Source of the DNA: Anaerotignum sp.
GTDB lineage: Bacteria; Bacillota; Clostridia; Lachnospirales; Anaerotignaceae
Length of the DNA stretch: 6,082 nt
NCBI GenBank assembly: GCA_017442465.1
Contig: JAFRZQ010000210.1
Span: 1-6,082, forward strand
Direction: 5' to 3'
The notes below the pieces were generated by a model. That model saw only the letters and a program-made list of their open reading frames with translations. It had not been told where the DNA came from and made no database searches. Of this stretch, positions 1 through 6,082 are shown one piece after another. A program made the translations under genes and the position numbers. How positions within the stretch are numbered: position 1 is the stretch's first letter; every line of letters begins with the position of its first letter.

Positions 1-1849
1 CTATGAACTGGTGAAACATCTGGAATTCAAGAGCATGTTCAGCCGATTTGAAGGGGCAGTAACAACTGCGGAAAAGAAAGAAGAAAAGGTATACAGACTG
101 GTGACTGACAGAGAAGGTGCGGAAAATATAATGTCTTCTCTGGAGCAGGGGGAAACAGGTTACGCTTTCGTATACGATAATGAAGAATGTCAGGGACTTG
201 CTCTGTATCAGGAAAAACTGGGCGGTGTATGGGTGGAAGCATCCATGCAGCTGCTGATGGATGATATCCTGCGTATTTTCAAAGAGTTCTTTGCAAATGC
301 AGCATATCGTAAAATCGGCCATGATGTGAAGCAGGATATCAAACTGCTCCGGGGCTATGGCTATGATGGTTTTGAAGCAGAATTCGATACGGCCATTGGG
401 GCGTATATTCTGAATGCCACAGGCAGTTCCTATGAGTATGACGATATTGCCAATACTTTCCTGAACGAAACCTATCCTTCTGCCGAGGAAGTGCTGGGCA
501 AGGGCAGAACGAAAAAGGCCTTTGCTTCCCTGCCTGATGGGGAAAGAGCGGCTTTTGCAGCCAGACAGGCGGAAATCTTCTTCCGTGCCAGAAAGGTCAT
601 GGATGAAAAATTGCAGGAAAACGAACAGGTCAGCCTGTTCTATGATATGGAAATGCCCCTCATTTACGTTCTGGCGGACATGGAAAAATACGGCATCAAG
701 GTGGATAAGGAAGCTCTGCTGGCGTATCAGAAACTGCTGGACGAAAGCCTTAGCGGTATGACAGAGGAAATTTACGAACTGGCGGGGGAAGAATTCAATA
801 TCAATTCCCCTAAACAGCTGGGCGTGATTTTGTTTGAAAAACTGGGCATGAAGGGCGGTAAGAAGACAAAAACAGGTTACTCCACAGCGGCGGATGTGCT
901 GGAAAAACTGCGTTTTGAGCATCCTATCGTGGACAAGATCTTAAATTATAGAACACTGGCAAAACTGAAAAGCACCTATGCCGATGGCCTTCTGGCGGTG
1001 ATGGATATAGATACGGAAAAAATCTATTCCACCTTTAACCAGACCATCACGGCAACTGGACGCATTTCTTCTACAGAACCGAATCTGCAGAATATTCCTG
1101 TTCGTCTGGAACTGGGCAGAGAACTGAGAAAGGTATTTATTCCCGAAAGTGACGATTACTGCTTCCTGGATGCAGACTATTCCCAGATCGAACTGCGTGT
1201 GCTGGCTCATATTGCAGGGGATGAAAGCCTGATCGATGCATTCAGGAACAATCAGGATATCCACCGTATGACGGCTTCGCAGGTGTTCCATGTGCCTTTT
1301 GAGGAAGTAACATCTCTCCAGAGAAGCAATGCCAAAGCAGTCAACTTTGGTATCATTTACGGCAAGGGTTCTTTTACGCTGGGACAGGATTTAGGCATCA
1401 GCAGAAAAGAAGCGGAAGATTATATCAATGCCTACTTTGCCAGATATCCTAAGATCAAGGGCTTTATGGATGATACCATCAAAAATGGTGCGAAGGATGG
1501 CTATGTTTCCACTCTGTGGAACCGCAGACGTGCTATGCCTGAACTGCAGAGCAGCAACTTCATCCAGCGTGCGGCTGGGGAAAGAGCGGCTATGAATATG
1601 CCCATTCAGGGCAGTGCTGCCGATATCATCAAACTGGCTATGATCAAGGTACACAAGGCACTGAAGGATGGCGGCTTCAAGTCCCGTCTGATCCTGCAGG
1701 TACACGATGAATTGCTGATCGAGACATATAAAGACGAAAAGGAAGCTGTGGCAAAAATTCTGAAGGAAAATATGGAACAGGCGGCAGAACTGCTGGTTCC
1801 TCTGGATGTGGATGTCCATGAGGGTGCATCCTGGTATGAAGCGAAATAA
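1..1849 (+). CDS. polA: DNA polymerase I, 3' part (5' end outside window)
   Basis: Family A DNA polymerase, which fills gaps and replaces RNA primers during replication and repair. The frame is open to the left edge (codons from position 2 read Y-E-L-V-K-H-L-E-F), so the GTG at 11 is an internal valine, not a start; the N-terminal 5'-3' exonuclease domain lies outside. Numbering from that codon as 1, residues about 28-200 form the 3'-5' exonuclease-like domain and about 210-612 the polymerase domain. Motif A is DYSQIELR (389-396), motif B has R438, K442, F446 and Y450 in the expected RxxxKxxxFxxxY spacing, and motif C is QVHDE (563-567), so the polymerase site looks intact. Phe at 446 matches E. 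coli Pol I rather than the Tyr of T7 or Taq. The exonuclease domain is degenerate: the ExoII Asp is kept (D109 in GHDVKQD), but the ExoIII YxxxD motif reads F182-AAR-Q186. The product is normally about 870-900 aa. The stop is TAA at 1847, with coaE 15 bp downstream. Confidence 0.97.
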   Translation, partial: YELVKHLEFKSMFSRFEGAVTTAEKKEEKVYRLVTDREGAENIMSSLEQGETGYAFVYDNEECQGLALYQEKLGGVWVEASMQLLMDDILRIFKEFFANAAYRKIGHDVKQDIKLLRGYGYDGFEAEFDTAIGAYILNATGSSYEYDDIANTFLNETYPSAEEVLGKGRTKKAFASLPDGERAAFAARQAEIFFRARKVMDEKLQENEQVSLFYDMEMPLIYVLADMEKYGIKVDKEALLAYQKLLDESLSGMTEEIYELAGEEFNINSPKQLGVILFEKLGMKGGKKTKTGYSTAADVLEKLRFEHPIVDKILNYRTLAKLKSTYADGLLAVMDIDTEKIYSTFNQTITATGRISSTEPNLQNIPVRLELGRELRKVFIPESDDYCFLDADYSQIELRVLAHIAGDESLIDAFRNNQDIHRMTASQVFHVPFEEVTSLQRSNAKAVNFGIIYGKGSFTLGQDLGISRKEAEDYINAYFARYPKIKGFMDDTIKNGAKDGYVSTLWNRRRAMPELQSSNFIQRAAGERAAMNMPIQGSAADIIKLAMIKVHKALKDGGFKSRLILQVHDELLIETYKDEKEAVAKILKENMEQAAELLVPLDVDVHEGASWYEAK

Positions 1850-1864
1850 AGAAGAGGTAGAAAT

Positions 1865-2455
1865 ATGAAAGTAATTGGTTTGACAGGGGGCACAGGCAGC
1901 GGCAAAAGCGTTGTCAGCAAATCCCTTCTGGCAGCAGGTGCCGTGATCGTAGATGCGGATAGAATCGCCCATGAGATCATCCTGAAAGGGGAGCCTGCCT
2001 ATCATGAGATTATCGAATATTACGGCACTGGCATTCTGGATGCAGAAGGCAACATCATCCGCAAAAAATTGGGCGAGATCGTATTCAATGATAAAGAAAA
2101 ACTGGCATTTCTGAACCAGTGTACCCATAAATATATCACTGCGGAAGTGAAAAGACAGATCGCAGAGGCAAAGGAAGCGGGCACAGCGAAGGCTATTATT
2201 GTAGATGCGCCGCTGCTTCTGGAAGCAAAACTGGAAACGGTATGCGATCTGGTATGGGTGGTTTATGCGGAGCCTGAAGTGCGTGCCCAGAGGGTCATGG
2301 CAAGGGACGGCATCACCTATGAACTGGCAAAGGCCCGTATCGCCAACCAGAAAAGCTGGGAGGAATACAGGGCTGCGGCAGATGCTGTTATCGATAACAG
2401 CAAAGACCTTGTCCATCTGGAAAAACAGCTGGATGAGATCCTGAAAACACTGTAA
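1865..2455 (+). CDS. coaE: Dephospho-CoA kinase
   Basis: Catalyses ATP-dependent phosphorylation of the ribose 3'-hydroxyl of dephospho-CoA, the last step of coenzyme A synthesis, in the cytoplasm. The 196 aa product has the usual length for the family (about 200). The Walker A loop is GGTGSGKS at residues 8-15, directly after the first strand (KVIGLT). D30-A-D32 with R33 and H36 is the typical DADxxxH substrate-binding motif. Residues 114-120 (DAPLLLE) match the conserved D-x-PLLFE segment, with Leu where Phe is common. The Arg-rich lid lies around R140-R147 (VRAQRVMAR), and R158-IANQ is the usual downstream RxxxQ motif. D177-N-S179 is the terminal DNxG/S motif. The ATG at 1865 is preceded by AGAGG at 1853-1857 (spacing 7 nt) and begins right at the P-loop strand, so the start is secure. 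It sits 15 bp after polA and 15 bp before the transglycosylase gene, suggesting co-transcription. Confidence 0.96.
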   Translation: MKVIGLTGGTGSGKSVVSKSLLAAGAVIVDADRIAHEIILKGEPAYHEIIEYYGTGILDAEGNIIRKKLGEIVFNDKEKLAFLNQCTHKYITAEVKRQIAEAKEAGTAKAIIVDAPLLLEAKLETVCDLVWVVYAEPEVRAQRVMARDGITYELAKARIANQKSWEEYRAAADAVIDNSKDLVHLEKQLDEILKTL

Positions 2456-2470
2456 AGGAAACGGAGTACA

Positions 2471-3022
2471 ATGATTCGATTCATAAAAAGATTGTTTACA
2501 CTGGCGGTTACTTTTGCGCTGCTGGTGTCCTTCGGATATTGCGTGGTATTGCCCCGGGTGCTGCCGTTGAAGTATCAGGATGCCGTAGAGAGATATACTG
2601 ACCTGTACGGCTTGGAAAAAAGTCTGGTGAATGCAGTTATTTTCTGCGAAAGCCATTTTGAACCGGAGGCTGTTTCTTCTGCGGATGCCGTAGGGCTGAT
2701 GCAGGTAACGGAGGAGACTGGCTGGTGGGCGGCAGCGCAGATCGGTCTGGCAGGAGAGGATATCGACCTGACTGACCCGGATACCAATATTCGAATTGGC
2801 TGCTGGTATCTGAGCTGGCTCATAGATAAATTTGATGGTGTGACAGAGACAGCCCTTGCGGGCTATAACGCCGGCCATGGGAATGTGGAAAAATGGCTTG
2901 CCGATGAAAGTATCAGCGGTGATGGGATCACCTTAGAGGAAATACCCTATGAAGAAACGAAGGGCTATGTGCATAAGGTACAGCTGATGGAAAAGATCTA
3001 TCGCTATGTGTACCGATTGTGA
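2471..3022 (+). CDS. Small membrane-anchored lytic transglycosylase (SLT domain)
   Basis: Predicted peptidoglycan lytic transglycosylase of the Slt/goose-lysozyme-like fold, cleaving the MurNAc-GlcNAc bond with formation of 1,6-anhydroMurNAc. Residues 1-6 are basic (MIRFIK) and residues about 8-28 are hydrophobic with no clear signal peptidase site and no lipobox, so an N-terminal membrane anchor with an outward-facing catalytic domain is the best reading. The SLT domain fills the rest: catalytic Glu60 in FCESHF, the following S-A-D-A-V-GLMQ segment (GLMQ at 75-78), a D-P-x-x-N-I-x-x-G-x-x-Y-L block (residues 102-114), the YNAG motif (132-135) with GNVEKW after it, and E162-T-K-G-Y-V near the end. 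At 183 aa it is an almost bare catalytic domain, with no LysM or other wall-binding module. The start ATG at 2471 has AAGGAA (2455-2460, spacing 10) and GGAG (2463-2466) upstream. A single SLT gene after coaE is, from memory, a recurring clostridial arrangement. Confidence 0.92.
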   Translation: MIRFIKRLFTLAVTFALLVSFGYCVVLPRVLPLKYQDAVERYTDLYGLEKSLVNAVIFCESHFEPEAVSSADAVGLMQVTEETGWWAAAQIGLAGEDIDLTDPDTNIRIGCWYLSWLIDKFDGVTETALAGYNAGHGNVEKWLADESISGDGITLEEIPYEETKGYVHKVQLMEKIYRYVYRL

Positions 3023-3048
3023 CGGGCTTTTGAGAGGATTGGAACTAT

Positions 3049-4656
3049 ATGAAAAAGCGGATTTTATTCCTGCTTCTGACCCTTTGTCTGGGGCTTTCTG
3101 CCTGCGGACAGGGCGGTTCGCAGCAGGATGATTTTACAGCAACAGGGGGAGAAGGAACAGAAATGGAAAAGGAAGATATGCTGACCCTTTCCATGCGTGT
3201 TCCGGAAACCATGAACCCCTTGCTGAACAGAGAAGAAACGGTTGACCGTATCCTGAAACTGATCTATCTGCCTTTGCTGGAGTTTGATGAAACAGGGAAG
3301 GCATATCCCGCTGTGGCGGAAAGCTGGGAGATGGGTGCAGACGGGAAAACGGTGACTATGCAGCTGAACAGAAATATTATGTGGCAGAACGGCGGCAAGC
3401 TGACGGCGGAGGATGTGGTTTATTCTTTCCGTACTATTCAGAATGCACCGGAAGGTTCTGTCTATAAAAAAGTATTGAACTATGTGGCAGACTGTACGAA
3501 AACAGGGGACTATACGGTTATATTCACCTTCCATGAAAATTTCAGCGATAACCTGAGTGCTCTGCGGTTTCCTGTGATCTCTGCAGGATATTATGACGGG
3601 AACAACGACCCTGCGGCCAATGTGAACCAGACCCCTATGGGAAATGGTATTTATGGGATGTATTCCTATAAAAAAGCAGCGGAACTGATCCTTACGGCCA
3701 GTGAAACCTATCATGGGGAAAAACCGCTGATCTCCGATATCCGTGTGAAGATCACTGCAGGAGAGGATACGGATATCAATGCCTTTGAACGGGGCATGAC
3801 GGATGTACTGGTGACCGATGCCATGGAAGCCGGCAGATATGCCGATGAAGGGATCTCCGGTATGTACCAGTTCACTTCCAATGCGTTCGATTTCATCGGC
3901 TTCAACTTCCACAGGGAACTGTTTCAGGATAAGGCCCTGAGACAGGCGGTGGCCTATGCCCTGCCCAAGGAAAGCCTGATGGACAGTGTATATCTGAATT
4001 ACGGCGTGATGACCAATACGCCCATCAACCCCAAAAGCTGGCTGTATGAGGAAAACGTGGCACTTTATGACCATAACCCATCCATGGCGTCTACCTTCCT
4101 GAAAAACAGCGGATGGCTGGATGAGGATGGCAATGGTAAGCTGGAAAAGAAGATGGAAAACGGCCAGACAAAACAGCTGAAAGCCACGATCCTCGTAAAC
4201 TCTGAAAACACAGGCAGACGCCAGATCGCTGCGAAGCTGAAGGAAGAACTGACAGCCATCGGCTTTGAGATCACCATCGATCAGCAGCCCTTTGCGTCCT
4301 ACCAGCAGAAATTTATTGACGGGGAATATGATATGATCATCGGCGGCTGGGACTGCTCCGAAGTGACAGACCTGAACCAGTTCTTCGGGACTGCCGGCAG
4401 CCTGAACTACACGGGATATACCAATGAGGAGGTAGACCGCCTGCTGGCTGCAGCGAGAAATGCCATCGGCGACGGCCCCACACTCCTTGCTTACAGCAGC
4501 CTCCAGAAAAAACTGGCGGAGGAACTGCCTTATATCAGCATTGCTTACCGCAATCAGGCAGTATTTGTTTCCAAAAATGTGAGCGGGGAGATCAGCCCTA
4601 CGGAATTCAACGTATTCCATGGTATCGAAAAATGGACCTATGAGAAAGGGGAATAA
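3049..4656 (+). CDS. ABC transporter family 5 solute-binding lipoprotein
   Basis: Extracellular solute-binding protein of the OppA/DppA/NikA type (SBP_bac_5), expected to capture a ligand, probably a peptide, and deliver it to a membrane permease. Residues 1-19 are a lipoprotein signal: MKKR, a Leu-rich core, then the lipobox LSAC with Cys19 as the lipidated residue. A polar Gly/Ser/Glu linker follows to about residue 43. Family landmarks are the T-M-N-P-L segment (54-58), AYPAVAESWEM (85-95), the W-x-N-G-x-x-L-T-A-E-D-V-V-Y-S-F block (112-127) and P-x-G-N-G-I-Y (196-202), equivalent to the usual PxGTGPY. N-F-H at 286-288 and K294-A-L-R-Q-A-V-A-Y-A are the conserved mid-protein helix, G355-W-L-D-E-D-G-N-G is the common family loop, and D428-x-x-I-x-G-W closes the second lobe. 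The length of 535 aa is normal. The ATG at 3049 has GAGAGGA at 3032-3038. No permease or ATPase gene is adjacent, so it is an orphan here; the ligand cannot be read from sequence. Confidence 0.94.
   Translation: MKKRILFLLLTLCLGLSACGQGGSQQDDFTATGGEGTEMEKEDMLTLSMRVPETMNPLLNREETVDRILKLIYLPLLEFDETGKAYPAVAESWEMGADGKTVTMQLNRNIMWQNGGKLTAEDVVYSFRTIQNAPEGSVYKKVLNYVADCTKTGDYTVIFTFHENFSDNLSALRFPVISAGYYDGNNDPAANVNQTPMGNGIYGMYSYKKAAELILTASETYHGEKPLISDIRVKITAGEDTDINAFERGMTDVLVTDAMEAGRYADEGISGMYQFTSNAFDFIGFNFHRELFQDKALRQAVAYALPKESLMDSVYLNYGVMTNTPINPKSWLYEENVALYDHNPSMASTFLKNSGWLDEDGNGKLEKKMENGQTKQLKATILVNSENTGRRQIAAKLKEELTAIGFEITIDQQPFASYQQKFIDGEYDMIIGGWDCSEVTDLNQFFGTAGSLNYTGYTNEEVDRLLAAARNAIGDGPTLLAYSSLQKKLAEELPYISIAYRNQAVFVSKNVSGEISPTEFNVFHGIEKWTYEKGE
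4646..4651 (+). promoter_or_regulatory. Ribosome binding site of the GalT-like gene, inside the preceding CDS
   Basis: AAGGGG lies 8 nt before the ATG at 4660 and overlaps the last codons of the solute-binding protein gene, whose TAA is at 4654-4656. Ribosomes terminating there would be only 3 nt from the next start. This supports the chosen start and suggests translational coupling of the two genes, which is inferred from spacing alone. Confidence 0.7.
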
Positions 4657-4659
4657 TCA

Positions 4660-5613
4660 ATGTCCGAGATCAGAACCAATCCCTTTACGGGAGAGATGAC
4701 GCTTTATGCGGAAAACAGAAAAAATCGCCCCTATGAATTTGTCCATAAGACGCAGGCGAAGGATACAAATAATGAAAACTGCCCCTTCTGCGGCGGTCAT
4801 GAAAGATGGACCACCGATGCGGTTTATCAGGATGGCCCTGACGGTGCATGGCAGATGCGCGTATTCCCCAATATGTTTCCTGCAGTCAGGGAGGACTGTG
4901 AAGAAATGGAAGGGGAGGCTTTCTATGAAATGGCAGCGGGCAGAGGCAGACATGAAGTGCTGGTAGATACCCCTGACCATAATGAGACCATCGACCAGTT
5001 CAGTGAGGAACGCATCGAAAAGGTGCTGCAGGTATTGCAGGATCGCCTGAATAACTTCCGTGCCAGAAAGCATACCCAGTATGTGCAGATTTTCAAGAAC
5101 TGCGGTCCTTCCGCGGGTATGAGCGTACGCCATTCCCACTGGCAGGTGACAGGATTGCCTGTTGTGCCAAGACGTGCGGCGGTCATGGCAGAAAAAATGC
5201 AGGGAGATGACTGCCTTTTCTGCAAAATGCTTACATACGAAAAGGAACAGGGAAAACGCATTGCCGGGGAAACAGAACATTTCCTTGCCATCACCCCTTA
5301 TGCCGGCAGATTCCCCTATGAACTGTGGCTGGCACCCAAAGCCCATCAGAGGGACTTCGGCGATATGAACGATGCAGAACGAAAAGACCTTGCCCATCTT
5401 CTGTGGGAAATGCTGCAGAAGGTGACAGGGCTGAAAGAGGATGTGGGCTATAACATCTGTGTGATGGATGGTCCCAGAAATACAGACTTCCACTGGCATA
5501 TCGAGATCCTGCCCCGTATCGGTGGTTTCGCAGGCTTTGAATATGCAACAGACTGTTTTATCTGCATGGCGAGCCCCGAACGGGCGGCAAAATATTACAG
5601 AGGCGAAGAATAA
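4660..5613 (+). CDS. GalT-like nucleotidyltransferase / phosphorylase (HIT superfamily)
   Basis: Resembles class I galactose-1-phosphate uridylyltransferase (GalT), a two-lobed HIT-fold enzyme that moves a nucleoside monophosphate through a histidine intermediate. N-terminal lobe: R5-T-N-P-F-T-G-E matches the typical opening; C41-P-F-C44-G-G plus H98 (RGRHEV) and H158 are the expected zinc ligands; the active-site segment is G149-P-S-A-G-M-S-V-R-H158-S-H160-W-Q162, with H160 the likely nucleophile. Classical GalT has HPH here; this protein has HSH. C-terminal lobe: a second cysteine pair C185-L-F-C188, a Y220-E-L-W-L-A-P-K-A-H229 strand, and F277-H-W-H280-I-E-I-L-P-R, corresponding to the second metal-site region of GalT. 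At 317 aa it is slightly shorter than E. coli GalT (348). No galK or galE is in the window, so it may act on other NDP-sugars or dinucleotides, like GalT-like ADP-glucose or Ap4A phosphorylases. The family is secure; the substrate is not, so I leave out the symbol galT. It begins 3 bp after the previous stop. Confidence 0.9.
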   Translation: MSEIRTNPFTGEMTLYAENRKNRPYEFVHKTQAKDTNNENCPFCGGHERWTTDAVYQDGPDGAWQMRVFPNMFPAVREDCEEMEGEAFYEMAAGRGRHEVLVDTPDHNETIDQFSEERIEKVLQVLQDRLNNFRARKHTQYVQIFKNCGPSAGMSVRHSHWQVTGLPVVPRRAAVMAEKMQGDDCLFCKMLTYEKEQGKRIAGETEHFLAITPYAGRFPYELWLAPKAHQRDFGDMNDAERKDLAHLLWEMLQKVTGLKEDVGYNICVMDGPRNTDFHWHIEILPRIGGFAGFEYATDCFICMASPERAAKYYRGEE

Positions 5614-5615
5614 AA

Positions 5616-5656
5616 GAAAGACACCAATTCAAAAATCTGATTTGGTGTCTCTTTTT
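5616..5656. terminator. Bidirectional Rho-independent terminator between converging genes
   Basis: The arms AGACACCAA (5619-5627) and TTGGTGTCT (5642-5650) pair over 9 bp. A T/T mismatch follows, then 3 more pairs (5629-5631 with 5638-5640) and a 6-nt loop. On the plus strand the stem is followed by C then TTTTT (5652-5656). On the minus strand the stem is followed by the complement of the A-rich 5612-5619 (TTTCTTTT). It lies between the stop of the GalT-like gene (5611-5613) and the stop of the HAD gene (5658-5660), so it can end both transcripts. Confidence 0.88.
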
Positions 5657-5677
5657 ATTACAGTAATTCTCTGTAAT
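5657..5677. repeat. Perfect 7-bp inverted repeat over the 3' end of the HAD gene
   Basis: ATTACAG (5657-5663) and CTGTAAT (5671-5677) are exact reverse complements separated by a 7-nt loop. The element covers the last codons and stop of the minus-strand HAD gene and lies directly beside the terminator hairpin. It has no T-tract of its own on either strand. It could be an accessory 3'-end hairpin or coincidence. Confidence 0.45.
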
Positions 5678-6082
5678 CATGGAAGCAAACATCGGCGATG
5701 GTTTTGATCTTATGGATATCCTGATGACCGCGGACGGCGTCATCCAGAATGGCATAGACCTTAAATCCTGCCAGTTTTGCCCCCTTTACAGCATAATGGG
5801 CATCCTCGAAAACGACGGTGTCCTCCAAAGTACCGCCCATGAGTTTCATGGCGGAAAGATAGGCTTTTCCATCATCCTTATATTCCCCCAGTTCCGTACA
5901 GGTCAGTATATGGGAGAAGTATTTACGGATATCCAGTCTGTCCAGAGCAGGCAGGATATAATCTGCTTCGGAGGCCGTCAGGATGCACATGTTTACGCCT
6001 TCTTGTGCCATCTGCTCCAGATATTCCTTTGCACCGTCCTTTAGGGGGATGGTATGTCGGTATGCTTCAACAACAGATTCCA
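5658..6082 (-). CDS. HAD-family phosphatase (beta-phosphoglucomutase-like), C-terminal part
   Basis: Haloacid dehalogenase superfamily, subfamily IA type; such proteins dephosphorylate or isomerise small phosphorylated metabolites in the cytoplasm. The frame runs off the right edge: the Met codon at 6009-6011 is internal, because upstream codons continue in frame (E-S-V-V-E-A-Y-R-H-T-I-P-L-K-D-G-A-K-E-Y-L-E-Q), matching the conserved PLxxGAxEYL segment. Counting the 140 complete visible codons, motif II is T35 in MCILTAS, the motif III lysine is K68 in GEYKDDGKAYLSAM, and motif IV is E92-D93 in VVFEDAHYAVKGAKLAGF. The motif I DxDxT nucleophile and cap domain are expected just outside the window. 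In motif III the usual K-P-x-P-D reads K-D-D-G-K, losing the prolines and the trailing Asp. The C-terminal HDYRELL tail is typical of this group. The gene converges on the plus-strand operon and shares its terminator. The substrate is unknown. Confidence 0.88.
   Translation of the reverse strand, partial: ESVVEAYRHTIPLKDGAKEYLEQMAQEGVNMCILTASEADYILPALDRLDIRKYFSHILTCTELGEYKDDGKAYLSAMKLMGGTLEDTVVFEDAHYAVKGAKLAGFKVYAILDDAVRGHQDIHKIKTIADVCFHDYRELL

Noticed and set aside
11..13. GTG at position 11 as the start of a 612-aa protein
   Set aside because: The frame is open to the left edge and the upstream codons fit polA. No Shine-Dalgarno site precedes it, and family A polymerases of this type have a 5'-nuclease domain further upstream.
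1391..2878. A 495-codon open frame on the minus strand crossing the ends of polA, coaE and the transglycosylase gene
   Set aside because: It is antisense to three well-supported genes. The translation is rich in Cys, His, Phe and Gln, with no recognisable domain. Avoidance of TTA, CTA and TCA codons on the sense strand explains the lack of stops.
3023..3048. Possible promoter in the 26-bp gap before the solute-binding protein gene
   Set aside because: The gap is too short for -35 and -10 boxes plus a leader, and it contains only the Shine-Dalgarno site GAGAGGA.
3064..4620. A 518-codon open frame on the minus strand antisense to the solute-binding protein gene
   Set aside because: It mirrors almost the whole of a clear family 5 binding protein gene. 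Its composition is typical of reverse-complement coding sequence, and it shows no family motif.
4657..5499. A 280-codon minus-strand open frame antisense to the GalT-like gene
   Set aside because: The sense strand carries intact zinc and catalytic motifs. The antisense product has shadow-type composition and no domain.
5679..6044. A 121-codon plus-strand open frame near the right edge
   Set aside because: It is antisense to the HAD gene, whose motifs II, III and IV are clear. It begins inside the convergent junction without a credible ribosome binding site.

Overview
This window looks like a chromosomal housekeeping segment from a Gram-positive, Clostridia-like bacterium, plausibly Lachnospiraceae or a relative. 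Four things point that way: strong purine-rich Shine-Dalgarno sites before every start, a lipoprotein signal peptide, a polA-coaE-lytic transglycosylase order familiar from clostridial genomes (recalled, not searched), and moderate GC content with ATG starts. The lineage call is inference; no rRNA or other marker is present.

Layout. Positions 1-5613 carry five tightly packed plus-strand genes with gaps of 15, 15, 26 and 3 bp, most likely one transcript. They are: (1) the 3' part of polA (DNA polymerase I), cut by the left edge; (2) coaE (dephospho-CoA kinase, last step of CoA synthesis); (3) a small membrane-anchored lytic transglycosylase; (4) a family 5 extracellular solute-binding lipoprotein (peptide or nickel type) with no permease or ATPase beside it; (5) a GalT-like nucleotidyltransferase of the HIT superfamily with an HSH active site. 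Positions 5614-5657 hold a hairpin with T-rich flanks on both sides, which should terminate both converging transcripts. Positions 5658-6082 are the C-terminal part of a minus-strand HAD-family phosphatase or beta-phosphoglucomutase-like protein, cut by the right edge.

How the genes fit together. The first two are core replication and cofactor genes, and the next two act at the cell surface. No single pathway links the five; shared transcription is better supported than shared function. The GalT-like protein may not be a true Leloir enzyme: no galK or galE lies in the window. I found no mobile element, CRISPR array, tRNA or rRNA, and no convincing internal promoter. No stretch over 300 bp lacks a gene. 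I saw no evidence of a novel multi-gene system; the points most worth a second look are the degenerate proofreading domain of Pol I, the orphan solute-binding protein and the HSH GalT-like enzyme.
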